Origin: Viridibacterium curvum
GTDB lineage: Bacteria; Pseudomonadota; Gammaproteobacteria; Burkholderiales; Rhodocyclaceae
DNA: 64,000 nt
Assembly (NCBI RefSeq): GCF_039544165.1
Contig: NZ_BAABLD010000008.1
Span: forward strand, 186,001-250,000
Direction of reading: 5' to 3'
Part shown: in pieces, positions 34,988 through 42,520 of the stretch
How the letters are laid out: each line of letters starts with the position of its first letter
How positions within the stretch are numbered: position 1 is the stretch's first letter
Translations under genes and position numbers: made by a program
The notes under the pieces: generated by a model
What the model was told of the DNA's origin: nothing
Database searches by the model: none
Seen by the model: only the letters and a program-made list of their open reading frames with translations

Positions 34988-36241
34988 TCAGGCCTTGATC
35001 TTGAAGCTTGCGGCGTACTTCTTCGGGTCCTTGCCGTCCCACACCACGCCGTCGACGAGCTTGGACGTGCGCATATCGGACTTGGGAATCGGAGCCTTGA
35101 CGATGGCGGCAGCCTCCTTGTAGAGCGCCGTCTGGTTGATCTGCTTGGCAACAGCCAGATAATCGACGTCTTCCTTCAGCAGACCCCAGCGCTTGTGCTG
35201 GGTCAGGAACCACATGCCATCGGACAGCCAGGGGAAGTTCACTTGCCCGTCGTTGTAGAACTTCATGTAGTTCTTCTCTGACCAGCTCTTGCCCAGACCA
35301 TCTTCATACTGACCCACCATGCGACCGCGAATGACGTCGGAATCGGTATTGACGTAGGACTTGGCCGACACCACGTCAGCTGTCTCGCTGCGGTTCTTGG
35401 CGCTGGCATCGATCCACATCGAGGCTTCGAGGATCGCGCAGACCATGGCACGAGCAGTCTTCGGATACTTCTTCACGAATTCAGCCGTGGTACCAAGAAT
35501 CTTCTCGGGGTGGTCCTGCCAGATATCCTGTGTCGTGATAGCGGTGAAGCCGATCTTGTCGACAATGGCGCGCATGCCCCAGGGTTCGCCCACGCAGAAA
35601 CCATCCATGTTGCCGACGCGCATGTTGGCCACCATTTGCGGCGGAGGCACAACGATGGTCTTCACGTCCTTCATCGGGTCGATGCCGTTGGCCGCCAACC
35701 AGTAGTACAGCCACATGGCGTGGGTACCGGTCGGGAAGGTCTGCGCAAAGGTGTATTCCTTCTCTTTCTTGGCAACTAGCTTGGCGAGTGTCTCGCCATT
35801 GATGGCGCCCTTGTCCTTCAGCGCGTTCGACAACGAGATGGCCTGACCATTGTTGTTGATGGTCATCAGGTTGGCCATGTCCTTCTTCGGGCCACCAATG
35901 CCGAGGTGCACTCCGTAGATGAGGCCGTAGAGCACGTGAGCGGCGTGCAGTTCGCCGTTCACCAGCTTGTCGCGCACGGCCGCCCATGAGGCTTCCTTGG
36001 TGGGGTTGATCTTGATGCCGTACTTCTTGTCGAAGCCCTTCACGGCAGCCATCACCACCGATGAACAATCCGTCAGCGGAATGAAACCGATGTTCACTTC
36101 CGTCAGCTCAGGGGCGTCCGAGCCCGCAGCCCACGCACCTGACGACGGCAATGTGCTCGCCGCAGCAATGGCGCCGGTCATGGCCGCACCCCGCTTGAGA
36201 AAACCGCGCCGACTTGCCTGATCATCAAATTTCTCCGTCAT
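34988..36241 (-). CDS. nrtA: Nitrate-type ABC transporter substrate-binding protein (Tat-exported)
   Basis: 417 residues. Tat signal with SRRGFLKRG (R11, R12) followed by a hydrophobic segment and AWA-A cleavage region, then an NrtA/TauA-like periplasmic binding fold. I prefer the ATG at 36241 (MTEKF) because GGAG (36248-36251) is spaced six bases from it; ATGs at 36247 and 36253 are also in frame. The protein is preceded by a 130-base leader with antitermination signals. It captures nitrate or nitrite for NrtBD. Confidence 0.9.
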   Translation of the reverse strand: MTEKFDDQASRRGFLKRGAAMTGAIAAASTLPSSGAWAAGSDAPELTEVNIGFIPLTDCSSVVMAAVKGFDKKYGIKINPTKEASWAAVRDKLVNGELHAAHVLYGLIYGVHLGIGGPKKDMANLMTINNNGQAISLSNALKDKGAINGETLAKLVAKKEKEYTFAQTFPTGTHAMWLYYWLAANGIDPMKDVKTIVVPPPQMVANMRVGNMDGFCVGEPWGMRAIVDKIGFTAITTQDIWQDHPEKILGTTAEFVKKYPKTARAMVCAILEASMWIDASAKNRSETADVVSAKSYVNTDSDVIRGRMVGQYEDGLGKSWSEKNYMKFYNDGQVNFPWLSDGMWFLTQHKRWGLLKEDVDYLAVAKQINQTALYKEAAAIVKAPIPKSDMRTSKLVDGVVWDGKDPKKYAASFKIKA

Positions 36242-36283
36242 GTTCATCTCCATTGAGGTACCGGGTTTGCACGTGCAAAACGG

Positions 36284-36339
36284 AAAAAGGCGTCACGACA
36301 TGACGGACCGATTGACGGTCTCCCATGTCGGACGCCTTT
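36284..36339 (-). terminator. Leader terminator of the nrt operon, overlapping ANTAR hairpin P2
   Basis: On the minus strand AAAGGCGTC (36331-36339) pairs with GACGCCTTT (36286-36294). Inside it CGACATG pairs with CATGTCG and GACCG with CGGTC around a TCAAT loop. TTTTTCCGTTTT follows, as expected for intrinsic termination before nrtA. The 5' arm contains the whole loop and 3' arm of hairpin P2, so the two structures exclude each other. Confidence 0.88.
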
Positions 36340-36368
36340 GTCCGCGTGCAGCCGCCATTGGCTCGCAC
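36329..36368 (-). promoter_or_regulatory. ANTAR-type tandem hexaloop RNA motif (P1 and P2), antiterminator
   Basis: On the minus strand P1 (36346-36368) is GUGC-G-AGCC closing hexaloop AAUGGC, and P2 (36329-36344) is CGGAC closing hexaloop AAAGGC. One base separates them. Both loops have A at position 1 and G at position 4, the rule known for RNAs bound by ANTAR proteins. P2 overlaps the terminator. Binding by NasT (encoded next door) should stabilise P2 and allow nrtA transcription. Seen directly: the pairings; NasT binding is inference from the family. Confidence 0.88.
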
Positions 36369-36381
36369 TTGGTCTCTTCTT

Positions 36382-36397
36382 AGCAGGCAGCGTGCCA
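36382..36397 (-). promoter_or_regulatory. Sigma-54 (RpoN) promoter of nrtABD
   Basis: TGGCACG-N4-CTGCT on the minus strand, one mismatch from TGGCACG-N4-TTGCW, with exactly 10 bases between GG and GC. It predicts transcription starting near 36371, three bases before hairpin P1. This implies control by a bacterial enhancer-binding protein such as NtrC. Confidence 0.8.
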
Positions 36398-36416
36398 GTC
36401 AAAGCAAATAACGTAA

Positions 36417-36429
36417 TTTCAATGACTTG
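36417..36429. promoter_or_regulatory. Candidate IHF site upstream of the sigma-54 promoter
   Basis: TTTCAATGACTTG matches WATCAANNNNTTR except at the second base, and lies at about -46 to -58, where IHF often bends DNA at RpoN promoters. An adjacent dyad CTTGC-N6-GCAAG spans 36426-36441. A further inverted repeat CGGTGC-N5-GCACCG at 36486-36502 (about -115 to -131) is in the right place for an enhancer-binding protein, but its half-sites are not in NtrC orientation. Nothing else was recognised in 36430-36647. Confidence 0.4.
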
Positions 36430-36647
36430 CATATGCGCAAGCAGATAAACCACCCGGTGGACGGCTGCTCAGGAACGCACCCATGCGGTGCAGCGCGCAC
36501 CGTTGTCAGGCTGACCCGGGGGCAAACGAGGGGGCGAAATGCGCGCGTGCGCACAGGCACCAAATGCAGCCGGAGGCCGCAGGGACGGGCAGAAACAGAC
36601 AGGAAAACAGGAAGAGGGCGAGAACAGCAGGGAGGGAAGAGCCTGGC

Positions 36648-37226
36648 TCAGCCCAGCAGCAGCTTGGCGCTGGCGAGCACTTCTTCGGCGACTTCAACAA
36701 GCTTGCGACCGCGCTCCATCGCCAGCTTGCGCAGGGCGTGGTAGGCCTCGTCCTCGCCCATGCCGCGCGCCTTCATGAGCACACCCTTGGCACGATCCAC
36801 GATGACGCGCTCGGACAGCTTGCGCTGCGCTTCGTCGCGCTCGCGGCGCAGGGCCATGAACTCGTCGAAGTGTGCTGTCGCCACGCGCAGCAGCGAGCTC
36901 AGCTTTGCGGGCTCAAGACCATCGACCACATAGGAAGACACGCCGGCCCGCATCGCCTGGCGAATAGCATCGTCGCCACTGTCCTCCGAGAACATCAGCA
37001 CGGCGCGCGGAAAGCTCGCGTTCATGGCTGCAATATGTTCCAGCGTGTCGCGGCTGGGCGAGTCAGTGTTGATGAGCACGACGTCGGGCTGAACATCCTG
37101 GATGCGCTCGACAAGCCCGAACGCGTCGGGCAGCACAGCAGCCACCATGTGGCCGGCGCGCGTCAGGCCCTCGCATATTTCCAATGCGCGTTCCTGAACC
37201 TCGTCGATAACCAGAATCTTGAGCAT
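36648..37226 (-). CDS. nasT: ANTAR-domain RNA-binding antiterminator NasT
   Basis: 192 residues. A receiver-like domain (1-120) and a C-terminal ANTAR helical domain (LSERVIVDRAKGVLMKARGMGEDEAYHALRKLAMERG split across about 130-185). The position that normally holds the phosphoacceptor Asp reads Asn (N53, LINTDSPSRD), so it is a pseudo-receiver, consistent with NasT being regulated by the nitrate sensor NasS rather than by phosphorylation. GAGG spaced six bases from the ATG at 37226 supports that start over the ATG at 37232. No nasS is adjacent; it would have to lie elsewhere. Confidence 0.9.
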   Translation of the reverse strand: MLKILVIDEVQERALEICEGLTRAGHMVAAVLPDAFGLVERIQDVQPDVVLINTDSPSRDTLEHIAAMNASFPRAVLMFSEDSGDDAIRQAMRAGVSSYVVDGLEPAKLSSLLRVATAHFDEFMALRRERDEAQRKLSERVIVDRAKGVLMKARGMGEDEAYHALRKLAMERGRKLVEVAEEVLASAKLLLG

Positions 37227-37484
37227 GCCCATCCTCGAACCATGCAACCCCGGCTCGCGCCGGATCCTTGAAGCGGATGCCATTGTAGCGATTGTCAGCG
37301 CGCAAAACGCGTGCCTGCTTCACGCGCCGACCAGCGCCCCGGAGCGTGTCCACATTCATCCGATGGTTGCGCGGGCACTGAATTGCGCACGGAACAAGGC
37401 ACGGGGCTTGCCATACTGCGTTGCGCGCCTCGTCTGGCAAGCCCCGCATTTCAACGCAATCCGCTGGGTGACTGTGAACACGCC

Positions 37485-39818
37485 CTAGTCCTGAAGGTAG
37501 TCCCCCAACAGGCTGCGGGCCAGATCCTTGCCATCCACCCACAGCGCAGCCCCCTCCGGCACCACCGTCATGCCCTCGCGCAGCAAACGCTGCCCGCGCA
37601 TCACGTCGGCCCGCAATCGAAGGGAGGGTGCGATGTCCAGACCAGCCTCCAGCACCTCGCCATCGCGAGTCGCAACACTCCTTGCGGCTGCAATGTGGCG
37701 CCGATAGGCCGCAAAAGCCTCCTCCGTGGCCAGCCCTTCCTCAACGCGCGCCCAGGCTGCCACGGCAGCCACGCCCTCCTCGCGCCCCGTCGCATGTACG
37801 ACGCCCAGACGCATCGCCCGCCAGCTCAAACCATCGTTGTGCAGGCTGGCGGCAATCGAGCGGCCCTGTACGTCCCACGCGCCGAGAATGCGCAGCGACG
37901 CCACCACGCCCTCGCGGCGCACATGCAGCGTCGCCCCCAAGGGCACGGCTCGTTGCTCGGCGCGGAACTCGCGAAAGTCGAAACCGCCCAGCACGCGCTG
38001 TGCGGCGCCGCTCTCCGCCACCTCCTCGAAACGCAGGTCCGTCACGCTGATGCGCGTGCGGTTCGTCGAGGTCGAATAGAGCCAGGCCTTGCACTGCACC
38101 GCGCCCGCTGGTGCCAGCTGCAGATTTGAACGCTCGACCGCCACGCCCTGCCCGCCCGTCACACGCAAGGCGTTTTCACCACCAATCAGGCGCTGCGCCG
38201 CGTCGTAGAAGTTGAGATAGAGATAGACGTCACCGCCCTGCAGCGCCGCCGTCAGGCGATAGCGTTTGCCGGCCTCCACCGCAAAGCGCTGCGACAGCCC
38301 CACGCCCAGCTTGTCGTCTTCATCAACAAGGCTCACCACCGGCTTGCCCGTGCGCTCGCTCACCGCAATCTGCGTGCTCTCGCCATTGGCTGCAAAGTCC
38401 TGCACCCAGGCACTGCTTGCGTTGAACAACTGCAAGGGCTGGTCGTCGAGCCAGAACTCCGCATCCGCCGGCAGGGTGAAGGCCGACTCCAGGCTCACAT
38501 TGTTCGCCGTGTCATTCTTGATTGCACTCGCGAACAACACATCCGGCCCGTTCTGCACACTCGTGATGAAGGGTCGCAGGTGCAGCGCCTTCATGTGACC
38601 CGACCCGGCCTCCAGCGTCTTGTTCACGCCGTAGTAATCACGCCGCCCGTCCATCAGGAAGGTGATGATCGGCACATCCGCACCGCCGCCCAGATTGATC
38701 GCCAGCGGCGCCGTGTCATGCCCCGCCGTGTAACCCGCCTCGGCCGAACTGATGCCCACCTTGTGACCCATGTAATGCGCCAGCCGCTTCTCCGGCTCCA
38801 CACCCCAGCGCTGCGAGATGAAGCGCGGGAACGGCCCCGCCAGCCAGGCACGTGCTGCCTCTGACGGCAAGCGCGTCGCGTAGTAGCGATACGGCGACTG
38901 ATCTTCGCTGCGTCGCGCCGCCTTGCCCGACGCAGGCGCAAACCAGCCCGCCTCCACCACCTTGGCCTGGAAAGACTGCCCGTTGTTGAGCAGCCGGTCG
39001 TAGTCGCGACTGTGCACGCCCCCCAGACGCTGGCCCGGGCCGAACCAGTGCAAGGCAATGTCATGCCACAGATAGTTCAAGCCATCCTGCGCCATCTTTC
39101 GCGTCGCTGCGTCGCGCGACAGGTTGGCGATCAGCGCCAGATTGTCGAGGTCGACCTCGTAATAACCGGGACTCAGGAACTCGTTGATCCCGGTCTTCGC
39201 CGTATGCCGCAACCAGTCACGCAGCATCGTGCGCCCCTGCTGCGCCAGCCCCTCGTCCCCCGTCGCCTCGCCCAGCGCAATCAGGTTCCAGCTCTTCATG
39301 AGGTAGATGTTGGTGTAACTGATCGCCACCGCGTGCCGCGTCAGCCCTGTGCGCGCCAAAGACAGCACCTCTGTCAGCGCCGCCTTCTGCGCCGCATCCA
39401 GCCGGTCGCCAAACACCAGCGGCGCAATCACCAGCCGCCGCATCGCGAACTCGATGCCATTGCGATCCACCAGCTTCGTGTCGCCGTAGTACCAATGCAT
39501 GTTGCCGTAGGTGCGGCTCGTCGCATCGCGATCAATCATCGACGACAAGCCCTGCAGCACGCGCAGCGTGCGCTCTGGCCGATGCCCGATTGCCACCGCA
39601 TCGAGCACGTAGTCCGCCAGGTCCGCCGATTGCACGCGCAACCGTGGGCGATCCCCCTCGAAGAATCGCACCCAGCGCCCGTCCAGCGACGCCGCCATGC
39701 TCTCGCGCAAAGCCGCATCGGCCTGCCAGCGTGGCAAAGGCTCCTCGGCAGCCTGCACCATCCCCGACACCATCAGGCCACACAGCACGAACAGGACGTG
39801 GAACAAGCAGATACGCAT
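37485..39818 (-). CDS. Large secreted protein, possibly an (alpha/alpha)-toroid polysaccharide lyase relative
   Basis: 777 residues with a signal peptide (MRICLFHVLFVLCGLMVSG..., cleavage near 25). GGAG lies seven bases before the ATG at 39818. The N-terminal 300 residues are helical with NMHWYYGDTKLVDRNGIEFAM and FLSPGYYEVDLDNLALIA. The remainder is beta-rich with GHDTAPLAINLGGGADVP and a Cys-free C-terminal half. This layout resembles chondroitin/hyaluronan/alginate lyases (helical toroid plus beta-sandwich), but I cannot place it in a numbered PL family. Exported, probably acting on an extracellular sugar polymer. Confidence 0.6.
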   Translation of the reverse strand: MRICLFHVLFVLCGLMVSGMVQAAEEPLPRWQADAALRESMAASLDGRWVRFFEGDRPRLRVQSADLADYVLDAVAIGHRPERTLRVLQGLSSMIDRDATSRTYGNMHWYYGDTKLVDRNGIEFAMRRLVIAPLVFGDRLDAAQKAALTEVLSLARTGLTRHAVAISYTNIYLMKSWNLIALGEATGDEGLAQQGRTMLRDWLRHTAKTGINEFLSPGYYEVDLDNLALIANLSRDAATRKMAQDGLNYLWHDIALHWFGPGQRLGGVHSRDYDRLLNNGQSFQAKVVEAGWFAPASGKAARRSEDQSPYRYYATRLPSEAARAWLAGPFPRFISQRWGVEPEKRLAHYMGHKVGISSAEAGYTAGHDTAPLAINLGGGADVPIITFLMDGRRDYYGVNKTLEAGSGHMKALHLRPFITSVQNGPDVLFASAIKNDTANNVSLESAFTLPADAEFWLDDQPLQLFNASSAWVQDFAANGESTQIAVSERTGKPVVSLVDEDDKLGVGLSQRFAVEAGKRYRLTAALQGGDVYLYLNFYDAAQRLIGGENALRVTGGQGVAVERSNLQLAPAGAVQCKAWLYSTSTNRTRISVTDLRFEEVAESGAAQRVLGGFDFREFRAEQRAVPLGATLHVRREGVVASLRILGAWDVQGRSIAASLHNDGLSWRAMRLGVVHATGREEGVAAVAAWARVEEGLATEEAFAAYRRHIAAARSVATRDGEVLEAGLDIAPSLRLRADVMRGQRLLREGMTVVPEGAALWVDGKDLARSLLGDYLQD

Positions 39819-39942
39819 GCCAGAACTCCGGACTCGACTAGTGCCGCGCATTCTGCGGCCATGCCGCTGGCCGGGCAATCCGGGCGCGCCACACGGCGCA
39901 CCGCTACACTGACCTGCAATCCAGTCCTGCTACGCCGCCAAC

Positions 39943-40260
39943 GTGAATCGCACGGCCCCTCGCACCACGCAAATTGCCCTCATCGCCCTGCTGCTGACCA
40001 GCACCAGCGTGCATGCGGACACGAAGCCGACAACAAAGCCCCCCGCCACCGCCTGCTGCCGCATCGACGACCGTGCCGTCAGCGCCACACAGTTCGACGC
40101 CTTCGTCCGCGAACTCAAGACCATCCCCGGCACCCAGCTCAACGCCGAATCACCGCGCGGCCTCTACGCCTCATACAAAGCCAGCGCGCCCAATGGCAAG
40201 AAGTATCTGGTAACGCTGGATGGCACGCGCCGCACGGCGCGACAGATGCCGGAACGATAG
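39943..40260 (+). CDS. Small secreted protein of unknown function
   Basis: 105 residues from a GTG start, with a signal peptide (hydrophobic IALIALLLTSTSVHA, cleavage near 25) and a short mature part containing ACCRIDD and a Lys/Arg-rich C-terminus. Not recognised. It is divergent from the 777-residue secreted protein. Confidence 0.55.
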   Translation: MNRTAPRTTQIALIALLLTSTSVHADTKPTTKPPATACCRIDDRAVSATQFDAFVRELKTIPGTQLNAESPRGLYASYKASAPNGKKYLVTLDGTRRTARQMPER

Positions 40261-40365
40261 CCCCCCTGAACGCTGCGCCCGCACAAGACGCAGTCAACAG
40301 GCGTATGGCATGCTCGACGCCGCGCCACCACCTCTGCATCGCGTTCAAACGACCATCAGGACACC

Positions 40366-40977
40366 ATGAATCTGCTCAGATCCCTCTCGCTCTCCACCCT
40401 GACTGCCGTCACCCTCGCCGGCTGTGCCAATCCCCCCGCCGCACCCAGAGTCCCCGACAGCCCCGGCGCCGACGCCCTGTTCCAGCAGTTCGTGAAATGC
40501 GATGACGCCGTGTTCAGGCACATCACGCAAAACGCCGAGGCCCTCAAGACCTACGGCGAGATCGAAGCCCACAGCAGCGGCGGCAACTGGTTCGCCACGA
40601 AGTCGCCCGACAACGGCCCCAGCAGCCGCACTGCCGTGTTCAAGACGCCGATGACCATCAACGGCCTCACCGTTACCGGTGTCCTGCTTTCCCACTTCCC
40701 CAGCTACGGCAAGGACGACCGCCCCGACGACTACTGGGGCTTCTACCTCAGCAACGACCCGCGTACCGTCCTCACCGCCATGCGCGCGCGATACCGCGTC
40801 TTCATGCTGGACTTCCCGGGCGTCGGCATCATGCCGGTCGACCTCCGGTACGTAACCGAAAGCCCGGACAAGTACTACTCCGTCGGCCTGTCGGCCGAAA
40901 CCACCAACGACATCCCCGGCGCACGAACCCTGCTCACCTGCTCGATCCAGCGGAAGTTCGGTTCGCTGAAGAAGTAG
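40366..40977 (+). CDS. Putative lipoprotein
   Basis: 203 residues with a lipobox LAGC (Cys20) and a mature domain starting with a Pro-rich linker. The motifs DDAVFRHITQNAEAL and FKTPMTINGLTVTGVLLSHF are not ones I recognise. It has two further Cys residues, one near the C-terminus. Attached to the outer or inner membrane through lipid; role unknown. Confidence 0.7.
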   Translation: MNLLRSLSLSTLTAVTLAGCANPPAAPRVPDSPGADALFQQFVKCDDAVFRHITQNAEALKTYGEIEAHSSGGNWFATKSPDNGPSSRTAVFKTPMTINGLTVTGVLLSHFPSYGKDDRPDDYWGFYLSNDPRTVLTAMRARYRVFMLDFPGVGIMPVDLRYVTESPDKYYSVGLSAETTNDIPGARTLLTCSIQRKFGSLKK

Positions 40978-41057
40978 GCAGCCCGGCTCTGTCACAGCAA
41001 AAGGCACCCGTGGCACCCGATGCTGTTCCCTTCAGAGTTTGACACCCCCGATATCCT

Positions 41058-41126
41058 CATTCCCGCGAAGGCGGGAATCCAGCGTCGTTTGATAAGTCAC
41101 GGGATTCCCGCCTTCGCGGAAATGAC
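41058..41126. repeat. Solo REPIN, type 1 (imperfect inverted pair)
   Basis: Two REP-like arms, CATTCCCGCGAAGGCGGGAA and a facing GATTCCCGCCTTCGCGGAAA, separated by about 20 bases. It shares AATCCAG-Y-GTCGTTTGAT with the copy at 51701-51781, which sits beside a RAYT transposase. Within each arm the ATTCCC-N8-GGGAAT palindrome resembles Neisseria dRS3. It lies in the intergenic space before the UPF0303 gene. Confidence 0.85.
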
Positions 41127-41233
41127 GGCCAAGGGGAGTAACACCTTGGCGGAACAACCAGCCTCAGCCGCGCCCCCGCATTGAAATGCCCGGCAGTACG
41201 ATGCGCCCTCAACACCTCGATCCCGGAACCCAC

Positions 41234-41731
41234 ATGACCCACGACGAAGAACTCGCCCTGCTCGCCAGGCAGGAAGACGCCCTGCAGTTCGACAGCTTCA
41301 ACGCCCGCACCGCATGGCAGATCGGCCACATCCTCGTCGAACTGCTCGAAGCCCGCGGCAAGAAAGCTGCCATCAGCATCGGCCTCACGGGGCAACAGCT
41401 CTTCTACTACGCCATGCCCGGTACGACCCCCGACAACGGCGAATGGGCACGGCGCAAACGCAACGTCGTCGAACGCTTCCACCGCAGCTCGTTCAGCTTC
41501 AAGCTCAACATGGAGAAGAACAACTACGAGCTCACCCCGCGCTACGGCCTCAGCCCGCTCGACTACGCGCTGTCACCCGGCGGCTTCCCGATCCGCCTCA
41601 AGGACACGGGCATCATCGGCAGCATCGGCGTCTCTGGCCTGCCACCGCGCGATGATCACGGCATCATCATCGAAGCGCTGGCGAAGCATTTCGGGTTGGA
41701 GATTGAAAGGTTGGCGTTGCCCGACGCCTGA
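41234..41731 (+). CDS. UPF0303 family protein (heme-degrading-domain-like)
   Basis: 165 residues with the UPF0303 blocks FNARTAWQIGHILVELLEARG, QQLFYYAMPGTTPDNGEWARRKRN and IGSIGVSGLPPRDDH. The fold is related to HbpS/GlcG-like proteins. Function uncertain. I chose the ATG at 41234 (MTHDEEL). It ends two bases before a REP element. Confidence 0.85.
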   Translation: MTHDEELALLARQEDALQFDSFNARTAWQIGHILVELLEARGKKAAISIGLTGQQLFYYAMPGTTPDNGEWARRKRNVVERFHRSSFSFKLNMEKNNYELTPRYGLSPLDYALSPGGFPIRLKDTGIIGSIGVSGLPPRDDHGIIIEALAKHFGLEIERLALPDA

Positions 41732-41732
41732 C

Positions 41733-41829
41733 GTAGGGTGAGCACGGTGTGCCCACGCGTGCCCCACACGCACGATCCCGTTTCCCGCACCTACGATTCA
41801 GACGCGTGGGCTCACCGAGCCCACCCTAC
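41733..41829. repeat. REP-type palindrome, type 2, upstream of RAYT-2
   Basis: Inverted arms GTAGGGTGAGCACGGTG...CACGCGT and ACGCGTGGG...CACCCTAC, about 28 bases each with a few mismatches, around a 40-base middle. The same repeat, with a shorter middle, follows the RAYT-2 gene at 42410-42485. Confidence 0.85.
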
Positions 41830-41867
41830 ATCCGCCCCTGATCTCGTCTGTCCAGAGTGAGTCGCAC

Positions 41868-42413
41868 ATGAGCCACTACCGCAGAGCAAGCGTCGCCGGC
41901 GGTTCGTTCTTCTTCACCGTCGTCACCTACCGACGCCGTCCGTGGCTCATCGAAGATGCCGCACGCACCGCACTTCGTGACGCCATCGAGCGCACGCGTG
42001 AAAAACACCCTTTCACCATCGACGCATGGGTCTTGATGCCGGATCACCTCCATTGCATCTGGACATTGCCGGCGAATGACGCCGACTTCTCGACACGCTG
42101 GGCGCTCATCAAACGAAGAGTCTCCTTCACGCTCGGGCAATCCCTCCACCTCGAAGCTTGGATGAGTCCCTCAAAAGAAAAGCACGGCGAAAGCACCTTG
42201 TGGCAAAGGCGCTTCTTCGAGCACACGATCCGTGACGACGCAGACTTCGAACGCTGCGCGAATTACATCCACCACAACCCCGTCAAACACGGTCTGGTTG
42301 AGCGCGTCGAAGACTGGCAGTGGTCGTCATTCCATCGCTACGTCCAACAAGGCACCTATGCGAAGGACTGGACTGGCGATTCGTCAGAAAGCATGCAAGG
42401 CGACGATATGTAG
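41868..42413 (+). mobile_element. REP-associated tyrosine transposase (RAYT), copy 2
   Basis: 181 residues of the Y1-transposase (IS200/IS605-like, single-domain) family. The HUH motif MPDHLHCIW is preceded by INAWVLM-like sequence (IDAWVLM), and the catalytic Tyr is in NYIHHNPVKHGLV. The gene is bracketed by two copies of the type 2 palindrome. Its TAG stop lies inside the downstream palindrome. The coding sequence looks complete. RAYTs are thought to mobilise REP elements as single-strand DNA. Confidence 0.9.
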
Positions 42414-42485
42414 GGTGGGCACGGTGTGCCCACGCGGTTGTTAGATGTACGATTAGAACGCGTGGGCTCACCGAGCCCACCCTAC
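42410..42485. repeat. REP-type palindrome, type 2, downstream of RAYT-2
   Basis: Inverted arms GTAGGGTGGGCACGGTG and its partner ending CACCCTAC. The 5' GTAGGG provides the RAYT-2 stop codon (TAG at 42411-42413). It is followed after 24 bases by AAGGAG, the ribosome-binding site of the SEC-C gene. Confidence 0.85.
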
Positions 42486-42520
42486 CCGGCTTGTGTTGAT
42501 ACGCCTTCCAAGGAGTATCG

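Noticed and set aside
34988..36241. NrtA protein being the NasS sensor itself
   Set aside because: It has a Tat signal peptide and lies in the nrtABD transport unit; cytoplasmic NasS lacks a signal.
36486..36502. CGGTGC-N5-GCACCG as a canonical NtrC site
   Set aside because: Half-sites are in the opposite orientation to TGCACC...GGTGCA; kept only as an unassigned dyad.
41058..42485. Repeated palindromes as a CRISPR array
   Set aside because: Copies are inverted pairs of two unrelated types beside RAYT genes, with no regular direct-repeat/spacer pattern and no cas genes.
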